DNA of 64,000 nt from Pseudomonas cuatrocienegasensis (GCF_900110925.1 NZ_FOFP01000018.1:4894-68893); one strand, 5' to 3'; counted from the first letter of the stretch, positions 7,655 through 15,235 are shown. Made by a program: numbers and translations. The notes: a model not told the origin generated them from the letters alone.

Positions 7655-8058
7655 TGAGACTGCTCCTTGAGGTTTTTCATTAATAGCTGCTTCTGCGGTG
7701 GCCAAATATTTTTGTTGATCTTTGGCTCATGAACCCACTGGCAACTGCTATCTTCTGGATTACACCAAACTAGTCCATAACCCAGTGATTCGACTTCCTG
7801 TACTAATTTAGTGGGTATGGATTTAGATCCCATGGCTAAGCATACGTAGTCTGCAATTAGCTCATGTGCCTTACATTGAGCTAATCCCCGTTTCCAGTTG
7901 TCTCTTTTTGCTTCAAAGGCATATATCCGGCAGCTTTTTTTTCCTACCAGATCGATGCTTTGGCCCATGCTGGAAACTTCTTCTGTCGTTTCGAAGCCTT
8001 TGTCTATAAGGAAGTTGCGGAGAACCTCCACAACCTCAGTTTCTGCTGAGAACTTCAT
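7645..8058 (-). CDS. Small PD-(D/E)XK nuclease-like protein (gene 3 of AT-rich operon)
   Basis: A 137-residue protein. After an N-terminal helix with an acidic residue (ETEVVEVLRNFL), the pattern SIDLVG followed 12-13 residues later by YAFEAKRDNWKRGLAQ gives the D...ExK signature of the restriction-endonuclease fold, and the trailing QCKAHELIADYVCLAM fits the usual helix and strand. No second domain is seen. The ATG at 8058 overlaps the membrane-protein stop as ATGA and continues into the downstream gene with a 10-nt overlap, so it is translationally coupled on both sides. Likely a DNA or RNA nuclease acting as effector. Fold call is by motif only. Confidence 0.6.
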   Translation of the reverse strand: MKFSAETEVVEVLRNFLIDKGFETTEEVSSMGQSIDLVGKKSCRIYAFEAKRDNWKRGLAQCKAHELIADYVCLAMGSKSIPTKLVQEVESLGYGLVWCNPEDSSCQWVHEPKINKNIWPPQKQLLMKNLKEQSQCQ

Positions 8059-8561
8059 TGTTGATCCATGTTTGTGATCGTCGTGGCATGGAAGAAGTAG
8101 CAAACCACATAGATGAAGCTAATAGCTGCGGTAATAGTTGCTACCCCTTTTGCTATCTCAGGAGTATTCATCAATAATGCAGCTATTAGATTGGCAAAGG
8201 CGACAAAGGGTAGTAGTGCTGATAGAAATAAAAAGAGGCTTGTTCTCTTTCTGAGTTTTTCAATTTTTGCAATAAATAAGGTGGATTCAATATTCTTTTT
8301 GGAGAACTCGTAGGCGTGATCCCTTTCACCCACTTCATTTCCTCTCCAGTTTCTAATATCAATGGTGGTATCTGCTTGTTTAATTATGTGATTTCCAAAG
8401 TTTGCATATGCTTTAGCTGTTGTTTCCAGATTTTCGAGTTTTAAGCGTTGAAGCTTATCCTTTAATTCAGATGGTTTTCCCATATTTGTTATAAGTGCAA
8501 TCACGTTAGATAAGACAACGGAAATAACAGACATGCCAATTGTAAATAGATGAGCTTCCAT
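8055..8561 (-). CDS. Three-TM membrane protein of unknown function (gene 2 of AT-rich operon)
   Basis: A 168-residue protein with an N-terminal hydrophobic segment (about residues 4-24), a charged helical middle region of about 80 residues (many Lys, Glu and Leu, possibly coiled coil), and two C-terminal membrane segments (about 105-130 and 137-160). The layout recalls small membrane effectors of defence operons, such as SLATT-type proteins, but no sequence family is recognised. Its ATG shares one base with the stop of the preceding gene (TAATG) and its stop overlaps the nuclease start (ATGA), so it is an integral part of the operon. Confidence 0.6.
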   Translation of the reverse strand: MEAHLFTIGMSVISVVLSNVIALITNMGKPSELKDKLQRLKLENLETTAKAYANFGNHIIKQADTTIDIRNWRGNEVGERDHAYEFSKKNIESTLFIAKIEKLRKRTSLFLFLSALLPFVAFANLIAALLMNTPEIAKGVATITAAISFIYVVCYFFHATTITNMDQQ

Positions 8562-9124
8562 TATGGCAGTATCTCGTCCTTGATTTTTGATTTTTCCGTA
8601 TAGTCAGGGTATTTGGAGTAAACGTATTTCAGTAATGCTCTCAATGAGAGTCTCTGTGTTTCGGCTTTGAATTTTTCAAGAAGGTTTTGCTGGTCATCAC
8701 TCAGGGTGTCATAGAGCTTTTTTGTAAAATTCAAACCTTTCTCATCAAGAAAAAAAATGTCTTCTGAGAATTCGGTTGCGGGTTCTTGCTCTTCATTTAT
8801 TGCTATCCATTCTGACCACTCTGACGCGGCTTCTAGAGTTGCTTCTTCTTCTGAGGGTTTTTTTGAAATAAACTTCCTCAGGTGAAAAAAATTTAGATCC
8901 TCATATATCTCTTTGGAGAATGGTCCATAATTCCAGGGGAAGAAATTATAAAATTCTTCCTCTTGCATTTTGATATTTTTCTTGAATAGAGATAGCCATT
9001 CTTTTTGGAATAAAAATATCATTTTGGTAAGTCTTGTTCGTCCAGTAATCGGTTCGTTGATTACTTTCTCTTTGCCGGGGGCATACAACAGCAGCAGCAG
9101 GATGTCTTTACGGTTATCTATCAT
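8561..9124 (-). CDS. YwgA/Panacea-like protein (gene 1 of AT-rich operon)
   Basis: A 187-residue protein. The pattern TGRTRLTKMIFLFQKE, FFPWNYGPFSKEIYEDL and KYVYSKYPDYTEKSKI resembles the YwgA/SocA-type fold, a family found as antitoxin (Panacea) or sensor/adaptor modules. The ATG at 9124 is chosen over the TTG at 9145 because AAAGGA lies about nine bases ahead. It starts a four-gene operon of clearly lower GC than its surroundings. A perfect minus-strand TTGACA occurs at 9208-9213, but no good -10 follows at the right spacing. A role as antitoxin or regulator of the operon is plausible. Confidence 0.6.
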   Translation of the reverse strand: MIDNRKDILLLLLYAPGKEKVINEPITGRTRLTKMIFLFQKEWLSLFKKNIKMQEEEFYNFFPWNYGPFSKEIYEDLNFFHLRKFISKKPSEEEATLEAASEWSEWIAINEEQEPATEFSEDIFFLDEKGLNFTKKLYDTLSDDQQNLLEKFKAETQRLSLRALLKYVYSKYPDYTEKSKIKDEILP

Positions 9125-9393
9125 GCCTAGATTCCTTTGTTTCAAGCGGCCCCGAATACGTTAGTGACGATAGCACCTGGCAGCCAGACGCCCCTGCGGT
9201 GTGGCTCTGTCAAGGTCACTGTGCAGGGATCTGCAGGTATTTTGACTCTCGTAAGGTTCCTGTGAAAGCCCCCGCAACGTAAGTGTGCAGCATGCTGCGG
9301 CACTGAAGGAAAAGCGACACATTTAGCCCGTGGAAAAAGGGGGCAAATTTATTTCCTGCACGATAGCTTCTTGACCATTGCACTGCTCTGCCT
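9125..9393. other. Intergenic region upstream of the AT-rich operon
   Basis: This stretch must hold the operon promoter, but I could not define it. I see no gene or obvious repeat. Confidence 0.5.
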
Positions 9394-10164
9394 TCAAAGG
9401 TTCTGCATCGTCCGACACCTGGGAAACCCCGAGCATCCCCAAAACTGTTGCCCCGCTTTCACCCCCGACTTCACGTTACGAATTACCAGAGCACTGCCGC
9501 ATTTCGGGCACTGCCGCTCCGCTGTCGGATCACTTCTGCGCTTAAGGTTTTGCACATGCTCGCGGTGTGTGGCGAGAGTTGGCGCGCGGCGGCCGCTTTG
9601 CAGGGCTTGCAGCATGGCGTCGACTTCAGCCGCGCTAAATACCGCCTGCTGGAATGACTGGATATAGCGAATAAAGCCGATGCCCTGGGTCACGTTGGCC
9701 GGCATTTCGGTTTTAAAGGTGCTGCCGCCGACAAAGGTGATGACCGAGTGCAGGTGCTCGGGGCTGACGCCAAGGGTGGTTTCCAGCGCTTTGAGGTGTT
9801 TGTAGTTCTGCCGCAGCGGGTTCTGGAATTTGAAGGTGCGTTTGTAGAGCTTCTGCGTCCACTGCGCCTGGTTTTCGCTGCCGAAGATCCAGCCGCTCAT
9901 GTTCTTCGTTTCCAGCACGAAGAGGCCGTAAGGCGATAGGAAGATATGGTCGATCTGCGTGGTGCCGTCGGGCGTGTTCAGGGTGACGTTGTGCAGGCGG
10001 CGGTAGGTCTGCTTGTCCAGCTGCCAATGGGCAAACAGTCGCACCAGCAGTTCGCCAATATGGCCCTTGGCCCAAGGCGATTTGAGCAGGCCGAGCAGCA
10101 GGACCGCCGGGATAAACCAGGCCAGCATGCCCCAGACCTGGGCGATGACGGGGGTGAAGTCCAT
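9394..10164 (-). CDS. NERD-domain nuclease-related protein with topoisomerase-type zinc finger
   Basis: A 256-residue protein. An N-terminal membrane segment (about residues 10-27) is followed by a NERD domain (about 40-150) with QIDHIFLSPYGLFVLETKN, the D...ExK core of the PD-(D/E)XK fold, and a C-terminal C4 zinc ribbon of topoisomerase IA type (CPKCGSALVIRN, then FWGCSGFPRC). NERD proteins are thought to process or bind nucleic acid; several occur beside defence genes. The ATG has GAAGG seven bases ahead. It stands alone, between the four-gene operon and the PIN/HTH pair. Family call firm, function unknown. Confidence 0.85.
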   Translation of the reverse strand: MDFTPVIAQVWGMLAWFIPAVLLLGLLKSPWAKGHIGELLVRLFAHWQLDKQTYRRLHNVTLNTPDGTTQIDHIFLSPYGLFVLETKNMSGWIFGSENQAQWTQKLYKRTFKFQNPLRQNYKHLKALETTLGVSPEHLHSVITFVGGSTFKTEMPANVTQGIGFIRYIQSFQQAVFSAAEVDAMLQALQSGRRAPTLATHREHVQNLKRRSDPTAERQCPKCGSALVIRNVKSGVKAGQQFWGCSGFPRCRTMQNL

Positions 10165-10318
10165 TTCTTAACCTTCAGCAATTCTGAGTTAAGCGGATAG
10201 TACCGAAAGTAGGCGTAACTGGACGAAAGAATTCGAGGGCGTTTCTAGGCATGCCGGTATGGCTTCGCCGCATCTCGTAAGCTCGGTCTAACTCGGCCGT
10301 ATCTGCTAGATCAGGAAC

Positions 10319-10882
10319 TCAAATGCGGAGAGTAGTTTTACGGTTTTGGGGAGTTTTTTGCTGCAGTAGTTTGTCGAGGTATTGCCGCGCACTATGTGGC
10401 GGACTTTTCAGCGAGGCTCGCTGGCGCTGCGCCGCTTCGAGAACAGCTGCTTTGTCGAGGTCCCAAAGGTCAGTAATAAAGTCATCAGGGTGCACAGGTT
10501 CAATATCAAATGTACTGAGGACGTCTTTGGGTAAGTCCTTAAGGTTGAACGTTACGATGATTGAGGCGTTGCACTTAATTGCCGCTGCGAGTACATGGCG
10601 ACCATCAGCGTCAGGGAGATTCAGCCCCTCAATCAGTGAGGCGTAGTCAGCCACCAGAGCATCCGGCACAGCCCTATCCATCAACGAGGATGTGCGGTCC
10701 AATTGTTCGGCGGTTAGCTCCGGTCGATTGATTAGAAGATTGCGCTTCCACTCGTCATGAACCTGCGCTGACCAGCGTGCACGGTACACGCCGGTCAATG
10801 CCAGGTGCATCAAAAAGTCACGCAGCGGAGCCGGGTAGAGCACATTCGCATCATAGAAAGCGGTGAACGGTGAATGCCTCAT
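10319..10882 (-). CDS. PIN-domain protein, probable toxin
   Basis: A 187-residue PIN-fold protein, a VapC-like endoribonuclease. The acidic residues expected in the active site are seen as FYDANVLYP (Asp11), VHDEWKRN and LPDADGRHVLAAAI, followed by SIIVTFNLKDLP. The length exceeds minimal VapC (about 130), with a C-terminal extension of about 45 residues. It overlaps the HTH gene by 4 nt (ATGA) and is downstream of it, the usual antitoxin-toxin order. The ATG at 10882 is fixed by this overlap. Expected to cleave RNA when free of its partner. Confidence 0.82.
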   Translation of the reverse strand: MRHSPFTAFYDANVLYPAPLRDFLMHLALTGVYRARWSAQVHDEWKRNLLINRPELTAEQLDRTSSLMDRAVPDALVADYASLIEGLNLPDADGRHVLAAAIKCNASIIVTFNLKDLPKDVLSTFDIEPVHPDDFITDLWDLDKAAVLEAAQRQRASLKSPPHSARQYLDKLLQQKTPQNRKTTLRI

Positions 10883-11346
10883 TCGTACCCCATCCCTAGC
10901 TCCTGTGCTTGTGCCGCCAGTTCATCCATAGCAGTGCGGCTCGCATGATCACGCTGTTCCTTAAAAGCCATCAGATCAGCGAACTTGATCCTGCGGTGCC
11001 GGCCGGTTTTGGTGTGTGGCAACGCACCTTGATCCAACAGTTTCACTAGGTGAGGCCGCGAAACGTTGAGCATGTCCGCACCTTCCTGGGTCGTCAGCTC
11101 GGCATGAATAGGGACGACCCTGACGGCATTACCAAGGGCCAGTTCGCTCAGGATTTCGCCGAGCAAGCGAAGGGCGAAGGTAGGCAGCTCGACGACTTCG
11201 CGCTGTTGCGTTTCGTCGATTAACTCAATGCGCTGGGTCTCAAGCTTGGTGGTGAGAAAGGCTGCTAACTGGCGACTTGACTCCACAGCCGCAGCGATTT
11301 CTTTCTCATCGGGAAGAACGGTGCGAGTGAGGTCGGCGGCGGTCAT
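10879..11346 (-). CDS. Excisionase-type HTH antitoxin of PIN toxin
   Basis: A 155-residue protein with a C-terminal MerR/excisionase-type helix-turn-helix (TTQEGADMLNVSRPHLVKLL, then GRHRRIKFADLMAF) and an N-terminal helical part of about 85 residues. The pairing with a downstream PIN protein is a known type II toxin-antitoxin arrangement. The ATG at 11346 has GGAG six bases ahead; the reading from 11358 uses TTG. A sigma-70-like promoter is present about 60 bp upstream, and three TTTCG-type repeats around it may be the operator. Confidence 0.78.
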   Translation of the reverse strand: MTAADLTRTVLPDEKEIAAAVESSRQLAAFLTTKLETQRIELIDETQQREVVELPTFALRLLGEILSELALGNAVRVVPIHAELTTQEGADMLNVSRPHLVKLLDQGALPHTKTGRHRRIKFADLMAFKEQRDHASRTAMDELAAQAQELGMGYE

Positions 11347-11409
11347 GGCTATCTCCAAAAGCTGTGCATTCGATGGTCATCGGGGTTGCTGCTCGGCACC
11401 CCCCAGGTG

Positions 11410-11438
11410 TTTATATTCGAAATAAACGAAAATCGCAA
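11410..11438 (-). promoter_or_regulatory. Sigma-70-like promoter of HTH/PIN operon
   Basis: On the minus strand, TTGCGA (11438-11433) is followed after 17 nt by TATAAA (11415-11410). The spacer and flanks carry three copies of TTTCG followed by an AT-rich tetramer, which may be the binding site of the HTH antitoxin. The remaining 11347-11603 stretch shows no gene. Confidence 0.55.
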
Positions 11439-11603
11439 TATACGAAACGGTTTTGCGGGGAATGATGGCTTCCTTTGAGCGGGTTTCGTCGCCACCAAAA
11501 TCGCCGATGTGGTGAAAGCCCGCATGCGCACATGTTCAGCTTTGACCGGGCCAGATTGTCGGGGGCTAGGGATTTTCGCGTCCGCGAAAATAACGCGAGC
11601 CAC

Positions 11604-12800
11604 TCAGGCGTTGTCAGCACCTTGTGCGGCTAGGGTGCAATTAACCTGATAACGGGTGCTACGCCCACCGCCCGGCAGTCGGGTGATGCAGCCTTTCGCC
11701 ACAAGGTCGCTCAGGTGGCGAGTGGCCGTCGCTTTAGAGACCTTGGCCACGGCCTGGTATTGCGCCGCGCTGATACCACCCTCAAAACCACGTTCGCCAC
11801 CATCGAGTAGGCGGTTAAGCACGTTGATCTGCTCCGCCGATAGCGCTTGGCTACGCTGTGCCTGCCAGAAGCGCGCCCTGGCCAGCACGCGGTCGATGCG
11901 GGCGAGGGCTTGCTCCAGGCTCTTGAGCAGCGTTGCGAGGAACCACTGCAACCATGCTGTGATATCCAGGCCACCTTTCTGGCTGGCTTCGAGGATGCGG
12001 TAGTAACCGGCGCGGTCGTCGAGGATGCTCGCGGACATGGCGTAAAAGCGGATGGCCTGTTGTTCGCCCTGGGCCAGTGCCAAGTCGGTAATGGCGCGCG
12101 TAAGGCGACCGTTGCCGTCATCGAAGGGGTGCAGGGTGACAAACCAGAAATGGGCAATGCCGGCGCGCAGCAACGGATCGAGACTGGCATCGCTGTGGCT
12201 GCTTTCGAACCAAGTAAGGAAGTCGGCCAATTGCTCTTCCAGCACTGCGCGGGGTGGGGCTTCAAAATGCACGGTAGGGCGGTCGAGCCTGCCGGAAACA
12301 ACCTGCATGGGCTCTTCGCCGCGTAGCGTGCCGACACGCAGTGGTTGGGCCAACAGGTTGTTGTCGCGGGGGAACAGCCAGCAGTGCCAGTCGTACAGCC
12401 GCTCCAGATCCAGCGGCTGCTGATGTGCGCGGGTGGTATCGAGCAGCAGTTCTGCCAGGCCTTCGGAGCGCGCCGTGGTGCGACCTTTGTCGTTTAACCC
12501 CAAGCGCCGCGCCAGTGATGAGCGCACCGAGCCGACATTCAGCTGCTCTCCCTCGATAGCTGATGAGGTGACGATGTTTTGCAGCATGGCATCCAGGCTG
12601 CTCTGCACTTCCGTATCACTACCCACAGCGCCGAGCATGCCAAGCAAGCGCCCTTGGGCCTGGGTGCAGGCGCGCAACAGCGGGGCAAGCGGTTCGGCTT
12701 GCCAGGTGAAGTGTGGCCAGTCGGGCTGCTGCCAGATCCAGGCAGTGTCATTCATGAGCTTGCTCATCTGTGAGCCGATTAGCGACTCTATTCGGCTCAT
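11604..12800 (-). CDS. Fic family protein (class II, DUF4172-type N-terminus)
   Basis: A Fic-domain AMP-transferase of up to 398 residues. The catalytic motif HPFDDGNGRLTR is intact (about residues 217-228). The inhibitory helix motif TSSAIEGE (S-x3-E-G) lies near residue 80, so this is a class II Fic with intramolecular inhibition. The C-terminal 90 residues form a winged helix (ISAAQYQAVAKVSKATATRH), suggesting DNA binding and autoregulation. None of the possible starts (12800, 12767, 12755) has a good Shine-Dalgarno; homologous-looking sequence starts only at MNDTAWIW (12755), so the first residues are uncertain. Repeats at 12771-12833 cover the start region. Confidence 0.88.
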   Translation of the reverse strand: MSRIESLIGSQMSKLMNDTAWIWQQPDWPHFTWQAEPLAPLLRACTQAQGRLLGMLGAVGSDTEVQSSLDAMLQNIVTSSAIEGEQLNVGSVRSSLARRLGLNDKGRTTARSEGLAELLLDTTRAHQQPLDLERLYDWHCWLFPRDNNLLAQPLRVGTLRGEEPMQVVSGRLDRPTVHFEAPPRAVLEEQLADFLTWFESSHSDASLDPLLRAGIAHFWFVTLHPFDDGNGRLTRAITDLALAQGEQQAIRFYAMSASILDDRAGYYRILEASQKGGLDITAWLQWFLATLLKSLEQALARIDRVLARARFWQAQRSQALSAEQINVLNRLLDGGERGFEGGISAAQYQAVAKVSKATATRHLSDLVAKGCITRLPGGGRSTRYQVNCTLAAQGADNA

Positions 12801-12833
12801 TGTGTGAGCTGATAGTGCCGGCTATTCGGCTCA
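12771..12833. promoter_or_regulatory. Three-copy 12-bp operator-like repeats at the fic start
   Basis: CTATTCGGCTCA occurs at 12788-12799 and 12822-12833 in the same orientation, 34 bp apart, and once inverted with one mismatch (TGAGCCGATTAG, 12771-12782). The pair 12771-12799 forms a dyad with a 5-bp centre. If fic starts at 12767 or 12755, all copies lie in its leader or promoter, as expected for binding by the Fic winged helix. Confidence 0.6.
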
Positions 12834-12868
12834 CTGTCGAGAGCAGTGGGCTGGCGGTGTCGCGCAAC

Positions 12869-12912
12869 TAGGGTCTGTTGTTGTTTCGCTCAATGCGCTC
12901 AAGACAGACTTA
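12869..12912. repeat. Degenerate MITE-like remnant
   Basis: TAGGGTCTGTTGTTGTTTCG at the left and AAGACAGACTTA at the right match the ends of the elements at 21811-21872 and 37012-37346, with more mismatches. It appears to be a decayed short copy. Confidence 0.45.
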
Positions 12913-12924
12913 GCTTCGTATCAA

Positions 12925-13239
12925 TCATGCCAGAGCCGCCAGGTGCTCTAGGGTTTCTGGATATTTTTGTACGAGGCGGATCAAGGTTACGGCTTGGGCA
13001 TTGGGTTTAGCGCGGCCCTGCTCCCAGTTTTCCAGGGTGCGGGCATTGGTGCGCAGGTACATTGCGAAGACCGGGCGGGACATGTTGAGCTGCTGGCGAA
13101 TGCTAACCAGCTCTTCGGCACTGACCTCTGGAAGCGCGTTAAGTCGTGCCTTGTGGGAGCGCAGCGTGACCTTTCCCTGGCGCTCATCAGCCAAGGCTTC
13201 AAAGCCTTCGACCAGTTCGGCAAAAATGTCACGTTTCAT
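12925..13239 (-). CDS. HigA/XRE-type antitoxin
   Basis: A 104-residue helix-turn-helix antitoxin. The HTH is in the C-terminal half: IRQQLNMSRPVFAMYLRTN followed by ARTLENWEQGRAKPN, the pattern of HigA/MqsA-like C-terminal HTH proteins. The ATG overlaps the end of the inactivated toxin frame as ATGA, giving toxin-antitoxin order. Since the toxin has an in-frame stop, this antitoxin may survive as an orphan that could still neutralise a related toxin, for example the one at 14121. Confidence 0.82.
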   Translation of the reverse strand: MKRDIFAELVEGFEALADERQGKVTLRSHKARLNALPEVSAEELVSIRQQLNMSRPVFAMYLRTNARTLENWEQGRAKPNAQAVTLIRLVQKYPETLEHLAALA

Positions 13240-13580
13240 GGTTTGTTCCTCGCCTCGATTTCGGTGTCTAACAGTTTTCTGAGTACCTTCTTCTGTGGTT
13301 CGCTCAAGTCGTCCTGAGCGTCTTTGCCATAGACGGTAAATAACCAGAACTGAGCACCACCCAGCCACCAGTATTAAATGATCTGAATGCCGCCACGCTT
13401 GCCTTTCTGGCGCTTCTCATCGGTGAAGCGGATTTTGCGCAAACTGCCTGTTCCCTGGATCACATCGCCGGCTTCGGGATTTTCCATTAGGGCCGTCTGG
13501 AAAGCGTGGAAGGCCTCATCATCCAGATAGTCCGCCCGGTACCGCTGGAACGGTGGGAGCTCAACAAATAGTGCGTTCAT
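13236..13580 (-). pseudogene. HigB/RelE-type toxin interrupted by an in-frame TAA
   Basis: Read through one stop, this frame encodes 114 residues of a RelE/HigB toxin: an N-terminal PPFQRYRADYLDDEAFHAFQ, then KGKRGGIQII, stop at 13374-13376, then YWWLGGAQFWLFTVYGKDAQ and a C-terminal helix. The family has RGG(x)RxIYYWW here, so TAA replaces a Tyr codon (TAT or TAC). The restored frame ends exactly at the ATGA overlap with the antitoxin, which shows that the gene was once intact. A truncated 68-residue product would lack the catalytic C-terminal half. Confidence 0.8.
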
Positions 13581-13637
13581 ATTATGTACGTTATCTGCGT
13601 ATAGATTGTGCTGTGTTTAGCGCACCGTCAAGGTGGT

Positions 13638-13740
13638 CTAGCGTTCGCTGGTTATCTTATCCAGCTTGGTGAGTAGGTCTTCGGCGCGCAAGTGTGTGTA
13701 GCGCTTCAGCATTGCGGGCATCTCCTGATCAGATCGGCCG
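13638..13740 (-). pseudogene. C-terminal remnant of a tyrosine recombinase (integrase)
   Basis: The minus strand encodes GRSDQEMPAMLKRYTHLRAE followed by DLLTKLDKITSER and a stop. MLKRYTHLRAEDL is the end of phage/island integrases and contains the catalytic Tyr. A TAA lies just upstream in frame and nothing of the catalytic Arg/His boxes is left. It marks a decayed mobile element. Confidence 0.72.
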
Positions 13741-13766
13741 CCTTACAGCAGTCGGCTGGGTGGTCG

Positions 13767-14099
13767 CTATGTGCCGGGGTTTTGTAGGGGCGTGGGCAGC
13801 GCTGCTTGCTCTGCGGGTGGCAGGCGTAGCCAGCCGAGTACCCGTGCGTGTTCTATATACCAGCGGCCGTCACGTTGGCTCAGGGGCAGGTCTTCTCGGG
13901 AGCTGGCAAAGGGGCCGGGGTTTTGTTGGGCGATTTGCAGGGTGCCGGTGCCGACGCTGGCGATTATCGCGACGTGGCCGTAGCGGTTAAGCAGTGACGG
14001 GGCGAATACCAGCAGGTCTTCGGCTTGCTACGGATCGCGGCGGCGAGTAACGGCTGCTTGCTCAAATCTGAGCAGCGACTTATAGTTGGACTGCGCCAT
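13767..14099 (-). pseudogene. Remnant of a CHAP-domain peptidase/phage lysin
   Basis: The minus strand reads AEDLLVFAPSLLNRYGHVAI, then IASVGTGTLQIAQQNPGPFA and DGRWYIEHARVLGWLRLP to a stop at 13767. RYGHVAI carries the catalytic His region of CHAP amidases and WYxxxARVLGWLR is a typical C-terminus. The Cys half is missing and a TAG interrupts the frame (DP-stop-QAEDLL) 23 codons after a possible ATG at 14099. Together with the integrase tail it is a prophage scar. Confidence 0.65.
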
Positions 14100-14120
14100 T
14101 GACGTACTCCAGGGAAGGCC

Positions 14121-14435
14121 ATGATCTTTATCGAAACCCCGATCTTCACCGATGACGTGAAAGCGCTTTTAAGCGATGACGAATACCGGGCGTTTCAGCA
14201 GTTCATGGCCCAGAACCCGCAGGCGGGTGATGTGATCACCGAGACCGGTGGCCTTCGGAAGGTACGCTGGAAGCTTGAGGGCGGAGGTAAGCGTGGCGGC
14301 GTGCGGGTGATCTACTTTCACGTCGTCGCGGCAAGTCAGATCCGGCTGGTGATGATCTACCAAAAAGGTGTGAAGGACGATCTGACCAAGGATGAAAAGA
14401 AGGCGCTACGCAAAATCATCGAAAGGTGGAAATGA
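14121..14435 (+). CDS. RelE/HigB-family toxin
   Basis: A 104-residue type II toxin, expected to be a ribosome-dependent or free mRNA interferase. The sequence follows the RelE fold: FIETPIFTDDVKALL, EYRAFQQFMAQNPQAGDVI, GLRKVRW, then GKRGGVRVIYFHV and a Lys/Glu-rich C-terminal helix. It is the intact counterpart of the broken toxin at 13236-13580 (shared pattern ENPEAGDVI/QNPQAGDVI and KRGGxxxI). An AGGGAAGG stretch lies just before the ATG. Its stop overlaps the antitoxin start (ATGA). Confidence 0.88.
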   Translation: MIFIETPIFTDDVKALLSDDEYRAFQQFMAQNPQAGDVITETGGLRKVRWKLEGGGKRGGVRVIYFHVVAASQIRLVMIYQKGVKDDLTKDEKKALRKIIERWK

Positions 14436-14725
14436 TGGACAAGAACCTGTTTAACCGGCTCCTGGAAAGCACCACACAGATGGATGAAATCGCCCGTGGC
14501 GAGCGCCAGCCGTCCCGCGAATTCCACGTCGATGCTGCCCAGGTTCGTATCATCCGTAAGCGCACGGGGCTGGCCCAGCCGGCCTTCGCGGAGGCTATCG
14601 GTGTGGCGGTGGGGACGCTTCGCAACTGGGAGCAGGGGCGGCGTGATCCAGAGGGCCCCGCCAAGGCTCTGCTCCGGGCGATCAACAACGACCCAACGAA
14701 TGTGATGGCCGCGCTGCGGCAATGA
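14432..14725 (+). CDS. nadS: NadS/HigA-type HTH antitoxin
   Basis: A 97-residue helix-turn-helix protein of the NadS type, partner of the RelE-family toxin just upstream. The HTH covers about residues 38-75: IRKRTGLAQPAFAEAIGVAV followed by GTLRNWEQGRRDPEGP. Two adjacent ATG codons (14432 and 14435) are possible; the first overlaps the toxin stop. Expected to bind its own operator and to block the toxin by direct contact. Confidence 0.85.
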   Translation: MMDKNLFNRLLESTTQMDEIARGERQPSREFHVDAAQVRIIRKRTGLAQPAFAEAIGVAVGTLRNWEQGRRDPEGPAKALLRAINNDPTNVMAALRQ

Positions 14726-14775
14726 AGCCAGGTTGTGTGGCGCTCCGAATGTCCGTAATCCCAGCACCCAGACGA

Positions 14776-14851
14776 ACAAAAGCCGCGCATTGCGCGGCTT
14801 TGGAGTTGGTGGGCCCACACGGACTCGAACCGTGGACCAAAGGATTATGAG
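14776..14851. repeat. Distal attachment site: duplicated tRNA 3' end plus terminator
   Basis: This 76-bp stretch equals 18538-18613 with a single mismatch (14790). It contains the tRNA terminator hairpin and the 3' 45 nt of the CAU-anticodon tRNA, then diverges immediately after the anticodon region. It is the displaced end of the tRNA left by integration of the element 14852-18613. Confidence 0.85.
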
Positions 14852-15235
14852 CCCCAGTCAAATACGCGTGCCGCCTGGGAAAAGCCAGCAATACCAATAC
14901 GTTACGGGATATATGCGGCGTCCTTCCGCTGATATTACCAGTGGGTGTGGACACAATGTGGACACTCTCGACTGTACTGTTTTGCACGGCCTTGCAAAAC
15001 CTTTCACAGCGTGAAAACACTCATCACCAGCCAAGGCCCGCGCCACTGCTGGCCCGGAACCCCTCTTTCACCACCACCCAGGTTTGCACAAAAAATTCAC
15101 GCAAGGCCCGTCGGCGGGAGGGGGAAAAGTGCGTTCCTTTCCTCGGTTTCTTGGCCGAGTGGAATTTTCCCGGGGTGAGCGGCCCCCGGCCGTGTGCGAC
15201 TCGATATCGGCGCTCGGCAGGATCTTGAAGGCATG
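14852..15235. other. Island end without a recognisable gene
   Basis: No supported coding region. It holds a direct repeat GTGGAC-N5-GTGGAC at 14947-14963 (11-bp period), matched by a copy at 18480-18496 near the other end of the island; these could be recombinase arm sites. No integrase gene is present in this stretch or elsewhere in the island. Confidence 0.5.

Noticed and set aside
9208..9213. Perfect minus-strand TTGACA upstream of the four-gene operon
   Set aside because: No -10-like hexamer occurs 16-18 bp downstream, so I did not call a promoter.
13694..13990. Plus-strand frame of 98 codons
   Set aside because: Shadow of the minus-strand CHAP remnant; Arg/Gly-rich with no family features.
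14805..14851. Possible second tRNA gene
   Set aside because: Only the 3' half and anticodon region are present; the 5' half is replaced by unrelated sequence, so it is an attachment-site duplicate.
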